This document shows positions 13,266 through 23,126 of a stretch of 64,000 nucleotides of DNA, one piece after another; position 1 is the stretch's first letter; every line of letters starts with the position of its first letter. Made by a program: the position numbers and the translations under genes. The stretch lies in NCBI GenBank assembly GCA_026119855.1, contig JAOWBW010000357.1:186001-250000 (forward strand), read 5' to 3'. This DNA is from Campanula takesimana. Lineage: Eukaryota; Streptophyta; Magnoliopsida; Asterales; Campanulaceae. The notes beneath the pieces were generated by a model that was given only the letters and a program-made list of their open reading frames with translations, searched no databases and was not told the origin of the DNA.

Positions 13266-14642
13266 TGTTGGATATTATGCCCTAGGCCCTTGAGAAAGGC
13301 CTATGCGTTATATCATAGCTTCATTGTTATAGAGATAACAAACCCGATTATTATATCTTTTGCATGTTTATTATAATAATCATTGTCCCTAGCACTTATG
13401 AAGGGCTAGCATGAGTTTGATGGATAATCATATGATGATTATAGCGCATAGGATGCGGATTAAACTTGTGGGTACATGTTGGAGAACAAGTACTGGATAG
13501 ACCCGTTATGAGATTTATGTCATGGTCAAATGTCATAATTAAATTTCATAATAGTTATATCATTCATCCTTAGACCTGAGATTATCATAGTCTTCCACAT
13601 GATGAACATTTTGTTTGACGTACTCAAACGCTACCCCTAACCGGGTGGTTATAAAGGCTACGATTGGCATAATCGGATTCCTGTAGGGAAGGATGATAAG
13701 TCAAGATGGGATTTGTCCCTCTCTCAAGAGAGATATCAGCTTGGCCACTCGATGAGTGAGATTGATAAAAGTGTACGGCCGTACCCAAATAAATTGAAGC
13801 GTTTAATGTTATTTGCTCATATCAATCTACTCCGGATCGAGAAAGCATTGGACAACATAAGTTGACATGGACCATGACTTATGTCCAATATGATATCGCG
13901 TGACAAAGGGATTATGATATGTTCTATAAGGTAACTTTGGGATTTCAAAGTTATACTATTTGGGTAGTCATAATGGCTTGCTAGAGTCCGCTTATGATTT
14001 ACGAGGTCTTCGGACTCGTTGCCAACATAGTATAATCCTATTGGGTCACACACGCAGAACGGATCTTACTTGGCACGAAAAACGAGAAAAACTGGGAAGT
14101 GGAAAAACCAGCCGTACGGATGGTTTGGACTAGCCGTACGGATAGTTTGTCCGCTGACGAGTTTTTGTCAGATTTCTTTCTGGGAAAGGAATCCTTTAAC
14201 CTAATGGAATTAGGTTTCTCCCAGTTTATATTATGTGTTCTCTTCAGCCGAAAACTAAGCCTTAGGCATTGATTTTGAAAATCAACAAGAGTTTCTTGGA
14301 GAGAGAAAAACACATATTATACTAAGGTTATTAGGGTTTGATTTTTGCTCATCATCAAACCATAATAATCAAAGGGAGATTGAAGAATGGTTCTTCAATC
14401 ATATTTTTCAAGCCTAAGGATCTAGCAGTCAAATCAAGAAGCGTTCTTGAGTCCGTTCGATGTGTGGATACCGATAGAGGGTGTTTCCTTTAGCACCTCA
14501 AAGTCCGTGTTCATGGATTCGATCTTCAAGGGTATGTTTCTTTCATCTTGTATTTAATTTAATCAACATGCATGGATCCGGGCTCTTGGGTGTTTGATTT
14601 TATCTGTTTATTCCGCTGCGCATGATGCATCAAAACCCAACA
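13266..14642 (+). repeat. Element B 3' LTR
   Basis: Same length as the 5' LTR and about 98.7% identical by hand count. Ends CCCAACA, followed by TSD GATAG at 14643. Confidence 0.92.
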
Positions 14643-14772
14643 GATAGATCGAAAACTTAGAGAATATTTTGGATTTTTTGTGCCTTCAAATGAGACCAAA
14701 ATATGTTTATAAACAGATGGTAATTAGGAGCAGTAATGATAGTTGGCATCTAACAGTCATGATTGTTAGCAT

Positions 14773-15528
14773 CTAACATTCATACTTATTGCCCAACCGT
14801 GGTGTCTTTTGGTTTTGGCGGGAAATACTGGTAGTATGTTTGGAGCACCAACAAGGGGCGCTACCCCTTGACCCCACAAGGGGGCGCAGCCCCCTTAACC
14901 CCTGCTTCTTTATTGTGGTCGAAAACATATTAACTCAAACGAGTGTGTACTCCACACTTTCCCTTACTCGTATCCGAGCCTAATATAAAATCGCATTGGT
15001 TTCTAGTAAATCACGATTATATAAAATAGCTGATGAAACTAAAATCACCAACACGAACTGCACGAACGCAATTTATCAAATCTTGATCCTTTAATAATTC
15101 AAATATTCATGGTAATCAAATTATCATGAACATCAAACCCTAAGAACAAACTAACATTCATACTTATTGCCCAACCGTGGTGTCTTTTGGTTTTGGCGGG
15201 AAATATTGGTAGTATGTTTGGAGCACCAACAAGGGGCGCTACCCCTTGACCCCACAAGGGGGCGCATCCCCCTTAACCCCTGCTTCTTTATTGTGGTCGA
15301 AAACATATTAACTCAAACGAGTGTGTACTCCACACTTTCCCTTACTCGTATCCGAGCCTAATATAAAATCGCATTGGTTTCTAGTAAATCACAATTATAT
15401 AAAATAGCTGATGAAACTAAAATCACCAACACAAACTGCACGAACGCAATTTATCAAATCTTGATCCTTTAATAATTCAAATATTCATGGTAATCAAATT
15501 ATCATGAACATCAAACCCTAAGAACAAA
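14773..15528. repeat. 378-bp tandem duplication in the element E interior
   Basis: Units 14773-15150 and 15151-15528 are nearly identical; I saw only a few substitutions. Each unit holds two short hairpins built from AGGGGCGCTACCCCT and AGGGGGCGCAGCCCCCT wording. The 64-codon frames in each copy (14789-14983, 15167-15361) are almost the same and have no recognisable product. Confidence 0.85.
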
Positions 15529-15775
15529 CAATTTGTTCTTCAAGATCAAGAATCATCAATTCAATAATCCAATTAAAGAGATTGATGATCCGATAAATAG
15601 ATTAATCATATTAATCATGAAACTTGAAAACCTTGTTCATAATCATACTATATCATATATAATTGTTTCTCCAAACAACTCACTTAAATCCCTTATTCTA
15701 AATTCACATCATGTTACATCATATAATCAAATCATATATATAACATGATAATATTAAAATAACCATACATGAACG

Positions 15776-15790
15776 GGGCTCTGATACCAC
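15776..15790 (-). other. Element E primer binding site (tRNA-iMet)
   Basis: Plus-strand GGGGCTCTGATACCAC is the reverse complement of the copia-type site, directly left of the minus-oriented 5' LTR that starts at 15791. Confidence 0.85.
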
Positions 15791-16360
15791 TGTTGGGTTT
15801 TGAGGGTCCTTGCGCAGCGGAAAACGGCAATAAAAACCAACAAAACCCATGAGCTCATGGATCCATTCATGATGATTAAATTAATAGGGATATGAATTTA
15901 GAATACTAACCGTTGTTATGCGTTTAGAATTTTCGGATCTTCAAATCTTCAAATCTTCAAGCTTTGTGATTTGATCTTCTTCACGTTCTTCGAATCACGA
16001 TCTAAGGAATACGAACTTGAGATGCTAAAGCAAGCACCCTCTATGTTTATCCACACGCGAACGAATATCTAGAACAATTCTAGATCTGGACTGCTAGATC
16101 TCATCATTAGAAAACACGATTTTCTAATCTTCAAATGCTATATGAATTTATTGGTGTTCTTGAGCTTTTGATTCTCAATCCAAACTCAAGAATGTGTTTC
16201 TCAAATACATGGAGGCTACCAATAATGATACAATATCAATTAAGTTAGTACTTTGTAAAGAGAGGGGCATTTATACTTATTAAACCTAAACCCTTTAGGA
16301 GAAATACGCCAAAAACCCGTCAAAATCAAATTAGGAAAAACCAGGCCCAAAATCAATGTG

Positions 16361-16482
16361 CCCGACCGGGTCAAGGGAGTAGCCCGACCGGGTCAAGGGA
16401 GTAGCCCGACCGGGTCAACACACTTGCCCGACCGGATATTTGCAAAGTTCCCGACCGGGTCTTACGCACTACCCGATCAGGT
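16361..16482. repeat. Six CCCGACCGGG boxes on a 22-bp period in the E LTR
   Basis: CCCGACCGGG or close variants start at 16361, 16383, 16405, 16427, 16450 and 16472. The first three units also share the spacer TCAAGGGAGTAG. The array lies upstream of a TATAAAT on the minus strand near 16275, in LTR U3. Confidence 0.8.
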
Positions 16483-17116
16483 CCTGCCTGCTGGACCCAA
16501 TTTCCTGTTTTTCTTAAATTTAATTTTTACGCTCTTTTAAGTAATTCCAATTTTAGCCCTTTTGCAGATTCGTTCTTTTGTGTGTGACCCCATAGGATTA
16601 TATTAAGTTGGCAATGAGTCTAACCAAGGTCAAACCCATAAATCATGAGCGGACTCTAGCAAGCCATCATGACTACCCAATTAATATAACTTAACGAAAT
16701 TCGTTTATCCTCATAGAACATATCACAATCCTTTTGTCACACGATATCATATTGAACATAAGTCATGGTCCACGTCAACTTATATTGTTCAATGCTTTCT
16801 CGATCCCGAGTAGATTGATATGAGCAAATGACATTGAACACGTCAATTCATTTGAGCGTGGCCATGCATTTCATCAATCTCACTCTACGAGTGGCCTAAG
16901 CATATATCTCTCTTAAGGGTGGGACAAATTCCATCTTGACTTATCATTCTTCCCTACAAGAATTTGATTATTCCAATCATAGCATTTATGACTACCTGGT
17001 TAAGGGTAGCGGTTGACTATGCAAACATAATGTTCATCATGTGGAAGACCATGATAATCTCAGGTCTAAGTATATCAAATGATATAACTATATGAGATTT
17101 AATTATGACATTTGAC

Positions 17117-17659
17117 TAGGGGTGAGCAAAAAAACCGAAAAAAACCAATAAAACTGAAAAACCGGTCCAATAAGCTATTGGTTAGGACCGGTTTCTAAAA
17201 ATTAGAAAACCGAAATTAGTGGTTCAGTTTAGGTTTCCAGCTTGTTAGAACTGATAAGAAACCGAACCGAACCGATTATCTAAAATATGTCGTTTTATTT
17301 CTAGCTTATTATTTGAATTAATAGTTGTAAATTTTAATTTGTAGTTTTTTGCCCAAGTAGTATGGTCCATTGGCCCAATTCATACTTCAACCAGAAAATG
17401 TGCCTTATTTGACCTTATTATTTATTATGTGCAAATTGGGTCTCATTTGAATGTAACCCATTAAGGCGGCCTAACAAACCCACAACCAAACAGCCCATTC
17501 TATTGGTTTGACACCGAACAAAACTGATATCACACCGAAACCGAACAAACCGAACAATTAAGCGAAGCTTAATGGTTTTGAATTAGATAAACTGATAACT
17601 ATTGGTTTAGTGTCGGTTTTGGCCTAAAACCGAACCAAACCGACCCGTGCACACCTCTA
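17117..17659. mobile_element. hAT-type MITE
   Basis: 543 bp with terminal inverted repeats TAGGGGTGAGCA and TAGAGGTGTGCA, flanked by the perfect 8-bp target duplication CATTTGAC (17109-17116 and 17660-17667). An 8-bp duplication is the hAT signature. The interior is rich in AACCGAACC-type words and has no transposase. Removing it restores the E LTR. Confidence 0.9.
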
Positions 17660-17932
17660 CATTTGACCATAACATAAATCTCATAGTAGTTCGTGTCCAG
17701 TACTTGTTCACCAACAAGTACCCATAAGTTTAATTTGTATCATATACACATGATTATCATATGATCATCGATTAAACTTAAACTAGTTCTTCATAAGTAC
17801 TAGGGACGAGGATTATTATAATAAACATGCAAAAACATATAATAATCTAGGTTGTTATCTCCATAACAAATGAGAATACGACATAACATAAGGCCTTTCT
17901 CAAGGGCCTAGGGCATAATCTCCAACATTTAT

Positions 17933-18249
17933 ATCACATATGTAGTACTAATTAAGTTGAATATTTTTTAAATAGTAAAAATGAAAAGTTAAGTTCAAAA
18001 TTTGACACCCATACTATTAATATACTATTAATATGCCTATTTTTTTCCAAAAAAGAAAATAAAAAATAAACCTAAAACACGGGGGTGGAGCACAGGTCTT
18101 TCGTCTATATCAAACTGATAAGGAATTTATCAAAAAATATACGTAAATATATGTTGCTGATTAAATAAAGAATAATAATTATTAAAAAATGGACGACAGG
18201 TGAATTAATAGTCTTTATTCGTGTTCGTGTACTAATGCATGCTTGCATA
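17933..18249. other. AT-rich stretch, nothing recognised
   Basis: No open frame, repeat or element end that I can identify lies between the E LTR and the miniature copia element. Confidence 0.5.
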
Positions 18250-18254
18250 TATCT

Positions 18255-18651
18255 TGTTAGAGTAAATGACTTTGAATAAGTCAAATTTAAGAAGAAAAAG
18301 GAAAGTAATTAAATCCTTTTTGGGATTTAATTAAGGACTCCTTCTGTCTTCTGGTTTAGATCTCTAGCCTGTAAATACTAGCCATAAACTAGCATTTTTC
18401 TGCGCGTGATTCAATTGACATGGAGAGAGAGATCAGTGACTCTAGATCTAGGGATTTGCATAGCTAGGAACTTTGTGATCAAATTTCATGCAAACATAGA
18501 TTAGTGTGATCATCTTCTTGTTTCTCCGCCATAATAATATATGTTTCCGTTTGTCCGTGCAGGTAGCCAATAGAGATTGGTGAACCACGTATATTCTGTG
18601 TTGATTTACGTTCATTATTATTTGCTATCTCTTGGGTCTGATTTACTAACA
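18255..18651 (+). repeat. 5' LTR of the miniature copia element
   Basis: 397 bp, TGTTAGAG to ACTAACA, after TSD TATCT. Confidence 0.9.
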
Positions 18652-19475
18652 AGTAGCATCAGAGCTTGGTTGAAAAGGAGAATTAGCATCGACGGAAGAG
18701 ATCCAAGATCGAAGAAAAACAAGGTAGCAGTTTCTGGTCCGTTTTTATCCAGTGCAGCGGTGAAGAAAAATGCGTAGCGCATTCGTTCACTGTTGGATCG
18801 TGCTGATTTTCGGTGAGTAGCTTCGGGACTCATAGATCTTCGATCTGAACGGTGGAGATTGGATTTTTATATCCGTAGCATCCGAAATTTTATCCGGACA
18901 GAAGCTGCTGGTGTTTTGTCTTCGATTGTATGCGTTTGGAGTTTCTTGTTGTGATTTCTCTTATTGGCACCAGAGCTAGGTTAGGTGAGAAAGATAAGGG
19001 CATTCCGCTGCGGTAGAAAGAGATGGATTCCGGGATGGACAAGAAAATCAACAAGTCTGACGCAAAGAACAGGTTTATTATCTGATGGAAGATTATGCAT
19101 TGGGCGTGCTGGTCGCGGGCAGAAAAAGTGCAGATCGCGTGCAGAAAACGTGCAGTTCGCGTGCAGTCTTGGTGTGGGTTGCGTGTAGTTTTGGTGCAGT
19201 TCGCGTGCAGTTTTTTCCCTGCAGTCCGCGTGTAGTGTCCGTGTAGAAATCTGTGCTAGAAATAGCAAATCTGGTAGATCAGTATCTGAAAGTTCGTCTG
19301 GTGTTCGGTGGTGATCCAAGAACGCATCTAGAACGTTTCGGTGTATAGTATCTACATCTGAAGACGGATATTTGAAGCTAGGGTTCTGTGATCAGAAGTT
19401 AGCTGTCTGGTATAATCTGAAGATCTAACATCTGTTGTAGTCTATTCTAGTGATCTAGAAGTAGATACAAAATCT

Positions 19476-20006
19476 GTGTTGCCCGAGTCAATAATCTGGT
19501 TAGATTTTAGAGTTATACATCTGACTCCGCGTCTGAAGAGTTCTAAGTCGGCTGCAGCAATGGCGAGCAGTGACAATCTGAATGAGGATGGAAATTACGC
19601 CCTGGTGACCGAAGAAGAAGCGTGCAAGGAAGTTGCATGGGTTCTAGATTCGGGAGTTTTTTATCGCATGTGTTCGCGCAAGGAGCAGTTTACAACGTAC
19701 AAGCAGAAGGACGCAGACCGTATTTATATGGATAATGGATCTATCTGCGAGGTAGTTGGCATGGGCTCCGTAAGGGTGAGAACTTCTGGTGATAAATTTC
19801 TCACATTGAACAAGGTGAGACACGTTCCACAAGTAGCAAAGAATCTGGTATCACTTAGTCGGTTGGACAAGAAGGGATACAGTTTCAAAGGTGAAGGTGG
19901 AGTTCTGGATGTCTACAAAGGTTCGGATGTGATTCTGAAGGGCGGAAGAAAAGATTCCTTGTGCATCCTCCAAGGTTCTGAGATTCGTGAGGGTGTTGAC
20001 GAGTAG
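19476..20006 (+). CDS. Copia protease / pre-integrase fragment
   Basis: A 176-codon open frame. Residues about 45-165 match the copia polyprotein across the aspartic protease and start of integrase: WVLDSG with the catalytic D-S-G at about 58-60, then YRMCSRKEQF, then VRHVPQVAKNLVSLSRLDKKG and GEGGVLDVYKG. The first ~30 residues look unrelated. Everything else of gag-pol is missing. The frame may be retained by chance because the element is young, or it may encode a free protease. Protease identity is secure; function is inference. Confidence 0.75.
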   Translation: MLPESIIWLDFRVIHLTPRLKSSKSAAAMASSDNLNEDGNYALVTEEEACKEVAWVLDSGVFYRMCSRKEQFTTYKQKDADRIYMDNGSICEVVGMGSVRVRTSGDKFLTLNKVRHVPQVAKNLVSLSRLDKKGYSFKGEGGVLDVYKGSDVILKGGRKDSLCILQGSEIREGVDE

Positions 20007-20159
20007 GTGGAGCATCGTTTTACTCTAGGCCGGAGTGAACTGGGCAAGCCATTGCTAGAAGATCAACACATACCAATGTTGTCAGTCATTGTTGGCAAGA
20101 TCCAATGTCGACTGGATGGGCCACGTCTGAATGACTGTTAATTGCCCGTTGGGGTGATT

Positions 20160-20310
20160 CTGGGTGTCCGTAGGATACACTGCATGCAGAAAATCTGATT
20201 GTCCAGAGGACAAGGTTGTTTGCCTGGTGAGGCAAATTCTGAGTGTCTTGAAGATACATGGCGCACGCGGAAAATCTGGTTGTCCAGAGGACAAATCTAG
20301 TGTCTTTGAC
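20160..20310. repeat. Imperfect ~75-bp duplication
   Basis: GAAAATCTGATTGTCCAGAG near 20190 and GAAAATCTGGTTGTCCAGAG near 20268 mark two related units downstream of the protease frame. Confidence 0.6.
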
Positions 20311-20431
20311 GAAAGACAGACTGAGGCAAAGGTTGAAACATCTGGTACGAGGGACGTGGCTCAAGGTGGAGTCTATGTCGGAAGCTCGTGCATCTGAATT
20401 ATTAGGGGAGATTCAAAGTCAAGGTGGAGAT

Positions 20432-20828
20432 TGTTAGAGTAAATGACTTTGAATAAGTCAAATTTAAGAAGAAAAAGGAAAGTAATTAAATCCTTTTTGG
20501 GATTTAATTAAGGACTCCTTCTGTCTTCTGGTTTAGGTCTCTAGCCTGTAAATACTAGCCATAAACTAGCATTTTTTTGCGCGTGATTCAATTGACATGG
20601 AGAGAGAGATCACTGATTCTAGATCTAGGGATTTGCATAGCTAGGAACTTTGTGATCAAAGTTCATGCAAACATAGATTAGTGTGATCATCTTCTTGTTT
20701 CTCCGCCATAATAATATCTGTTTCCCTTTGCCCGTGGAGGTAGCTAATAGAGATTGGTGAACCACGTATATTCTGTGTTGATTTGCGTTCATTATTATTT
20801 GCTATCTCTTGGGTCTGATTTACTAACA
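20432..20828 (+). repeat. 3' LTR of the miniature copia element
   Basis: 397 bp, same ends as the 5' copy, followed by TSD TATCT at 20829. Confidence 0.9.
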
Positions 20829-20969
20829 TATCTAATGGTCATAAGTTATGGAATATGAAAGTTTGAATTTGGATGAAAATGATAATGTTTATTAAAAGTT
20901 ATTAATTATCACTTGAATTAAAGCATCCATAATAAAAGATTTTTGGGAAAAAGAGCGCTTTTAAGCTTT

Positions 20970-21560
20970 TATGTTATAAATCTTAAAGCGAGATGAATGA
21001 TTAATTGATTTTGGATCATCAAAAACCTTTTATTTATGAATCAAATTAAATTAAAAATTAAAACATGCAATAAATATATGTTCATATAATAAGTCCTAAA
21101 AGATGCAAACTAATTTTAATGATTAATTGAATATGATAAGTCTTTTAAAATCAAATGTTAGATCCATCATGAATTAATTCTACTTTATTTATGCAACAAG
21201 TCTTTAAATGACATGAATTATCAAAATTATTTACTTATAAATTAAATTTAAAATTAAAATATCTAATAAATATATATGAATATAATAAGTCTAAAAATAT
21301 GAAACATTAGAAGTGTAACTTAATTTAAATGAACTGAATATGAAAAGTCATATGAAATCAAAATATAGATTCATTATGAATTAAATATTTTTTATTAGTG
21401 TTATAAATCTTAAAGGGAGATGAATGAGTAGGTGCATTAATATTTTGGTTATCAAAAATCTCTTAATTATGAATTACCTAAATTAAAAATGCATATAATA
21501 AGTCCTAAAAGATGGAACATTGGATTAAAAAAATTGTGATTACCGAAATTCTCCTTTTAA
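20970..21560. repeat. Degenerate AT-rich tandem repeat, about 200-bp period
   Basis: ATATAATAAGTC(C)TAAAAGATG-like words recur near 21085, 21280 and 21494. AAATCTTAAAG(C/G)GAGATGAATGA recurs near 20980 and 21405. Old, diverged satellite-like DNA without coding potential. Confidence 0.55.
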
Positions 21561-21834
21561 ATTTAATTAAATTGAATTGAATATAGTATGATACGAAATT
21601 AATGTTAGATAATCATGAATAGGCAAACTCATCATACTTTAAAATAAGCCAAACAACACTATATAATAAATATAAATGATAACAAAATAAATATATTACG
21701 ATAAAAAAAGTAACAAAAAGTAACGGACATTTAAAAAAAAGTAAATAAATTTAAAAGTACCCAGTGCGGAGTACGTATTCATCCTAGTATCATAAATAAA
21801 AGTAAGAATCTAAAATTGAACAGAAAAGAAAGTA

Positions 21835-22072
21835 CTCCCTCCGTCCCACACTAAGGTTCTTACTTTTCTTTTTTGTTTGTCTCAGACTAAGGTTCTTAGT
21901 TGCTTTATTACCTAAAATAGACAATGAGACCCACTTGTCAATCTCACAACAAAAACTTTTTGCCCACTTTCTCTCTCTTACTTTCTCCTGCTTCACTTTT
22001 TATACTCACAACATTTTTTTTTTAATCTTCGTGTAAAGTCAAACTAAGAACCTTAGTCCGGGACGGAGAGAG
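21835..22072. mobile_element. Stowaway MITE
   Basis: 238 bp with terminal inverted repeats CTCCCTCCGTCCCACACTAA and its near-complement at the right end (TTAGTCCGGGACGGAGAGAG), flanked by TA on both sides. This is the usual form of plant Stowaway (Tc1/mariner-type) MITEs. Confidence 0.9.
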
Positions 22073-22088
22073 TAACAAATATTTATGG

Positions 22089-22586
22089 TTTTTTTTTTTT
22101 TTTTTTTTGCCAAACGGAAATATAACACAATAAAAAGATACAACAGTTTACTTAATACAAACTGTTTGTTCTAGAGGGAGACAAACATCCCTACTATATT
22201 TACACCCTAACAAGTCTGAAGCCAAAACAGGGAACACAAAGGAGGGAGGATTAACAAAAGATTGATTTAAGACACTAGCAGAAGCTGCCACTTTAGCCAA
22301 AACATCTGCTACCCGATTTGCTTCCCTATGCACAAAAGAGATCCACAACCGCCTAAACTTGGAGAAGAGGAACCAGATGAGGCTCCGCAGATGAGGGTGC
22401 TCCTGGTTGTGCCTGCATAACATATTAAAGATAACTTGAGAATTCGTTTCAAGATGTAATTCTAAGATTTGCCGGGATAAGGCCATAGTTAGACCCTCTC
22501 TAATAGCCCATAGTTCTGCAAGAATGTTAGAAGCATGCCCAATAGATTTGGAGAATCCCCTAAGGACTTGACCAGTTGAAGATCGA
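22089..22586 (-). mobile_element. 5'-truncated LINE insertion with poly(A) tail
   Basis: On the minus strand an RNase H reading frame is followed by an untranslated stretch and a run of about 22 A (plus-strand T run at 22089). The copy is flanked by the perfect 15-bp duplication AACAAATATTTATGG at 22074-22088 and 22587-22601. Poly(A), long target duplication and 5' truncation are the marks of target-primed reverse transcription. It landed directly against the right end of the Stowaway. Confidence 0.9.
22148..22586 (-). pseudogene. RNase H-like domain of a LINE ORF2, C-terminal end
   Basis: The frame reads AELWAIREGLTMAL, then LETNSQVIF, then FVHREANRVADVLAKVA. This is the RVT_3-type RNase H found at the end of plant LINE polyproteins, with the expected acidic positions (E in AELWA, the position in ETNSQ, D in VADVLA). 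In LETNSQ the usual second aspartate (TDS) is N, so the copy may be inactive. The start codon at 22615 lies in flanking DNA; reverse transcriptase and endonuclease are missing through 5' truncation. Confidence 0.8.
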
Positions 22587-22619
22587 AACAAATATTTATG
22601 GATTAATAGCAACATTCGT

Positions 22620-23118
22620 GACTAAATTTAAATTCCCCATAAAACTGTTTTCATCACCTTTATTTCGTACGCTGAGTCGCTGATCCTAAAAGAAATAAGA
22701 AAGTCAAGCAAGTAGGAAGAACTTGACAAAAATCAGTCACGACTTAATCAATGAACATTTACAGATCATTGACGACCTTAGCTCACTTACTGACCGTTGG
22801 ATCACTCATAGGTGGTCCACACAGCACACATCCCTAGGCGCGCAGCATTGCATCTTCTCGACACGTCCAATTATCCAAAAAGGCTGGGTTGCCTTGCCGT
22901 GTGTGGGAAAGTTAATTTTATTGATGTGTGACGACTGATGATGGGGACATTGATACTCTCTGGTGGTCCCTAATGTAGGGTATAGAAAATTTCTAGTGGG
23001 ATTGTGTTTGTTTCTCGTCTGGTTAAGGTGACATTTGGGTCCGACTTGACAACTAAGGGGCTGTTTGGCTGACAAATAATTTCTCGGTTCTTCACATTTT
23101 GGTGGAAAATTATAGTAG
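22620..23118. other. Unassigned intergenic stretch
   Basis: No open frame or element end that I can support. Confidence 0.45.
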
Positions 23119-23126
23119 CTGTACAC

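Larger units (their letters stand above)
6560..14642 (+). mobile_element. Element B: complete copia-type LTR element with decayed coding region
   Basis: Two LTRs of 1377 bp each (6560-7936, 13266-14642), both TGTTGG...CCAACA. They are flanked by the perfect 5-bp target duplication GATAG at 6555-6559 and 14643-14647. A primer binding site close to tRNA-iMet (TGGTATCAAAGCCCC) starts at 7938, and the purine tract AGTGGGAGAT precedes the 3' LTR. The 5.3-kb interior has no long open frame, but copia reverse transcriptase and RNase H wording survives at 12080-12850. I count about 18 LTR differences (about 1.3%), so the insertion is recent although the coding region is badly decayed. Confidence 0.9.
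6137..17927 (-). mobile_element. Element E: minus-strand copia-like element, split by element B and a hAT MITE
   Basis: The 5' LTR lies at 15791-17927 (minus orientation). Next to it on the left is a tRNA-iMet primer binding site (reverse complement of TGGTATCAGAGCCCC). The interior runs leftward through 15790-14643 and, after removing element B and one TSD copy, continues at 6559-6137. It contains repeated TGCACG-type words and no recognisable gag-pol. The 3' half is missing; the plus-strand copia tail abuts it at 6136. The LTR is related to, but distinct from, the LTRs of element B. Confidence 0.65.
15791..17927 (-). repeat. Element E 5' LTR, carrying a hAT MITE
   Basis: In minus orientation it begins TGTTGGAGATTATGCCC at 17927 and ends CAACA at 15791. 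It aligns with the LTR of element B over 16590-17927 but has different sequence in its left part. Removing the MITE and one TSD leaves about 1.59 kb. A further fragment of the same family lies at 51311-51660. Confidence 0.75.
18255..20828 (+). mobile_element. Miniature copia-type element retaining only a protease-region ORF
   Basis: LTRs of 397 bp at 18255-18651 and 20432-20828 start TGTTAGAG and end ACTAACA. A perfect TSD TATCT lies at 18250-18254 and 20829-20833. The primer binding site GTAGCATCAGAGC (18653) is a variant of the tRNA-iMet site, and the purine tract AAGGTGGAGAT precedes the 3' LTR. I count about 11 LTR differences (2.8%). The 1.8-kb interior lacks integrase, reverse transcriptase and RNase H, so it is non-autonomous. 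TGCAGTTCGCGTGCAG-like words at 19100-19250 resemble those of the element E interior. Confidence 0.88.

Noticed and set aside
23040..23060. GGGGCTGTTTGGCT as a Harbinger-type terminal repeat
   Set aside because: No matching inverted end or 3-bp duplication found nearby.
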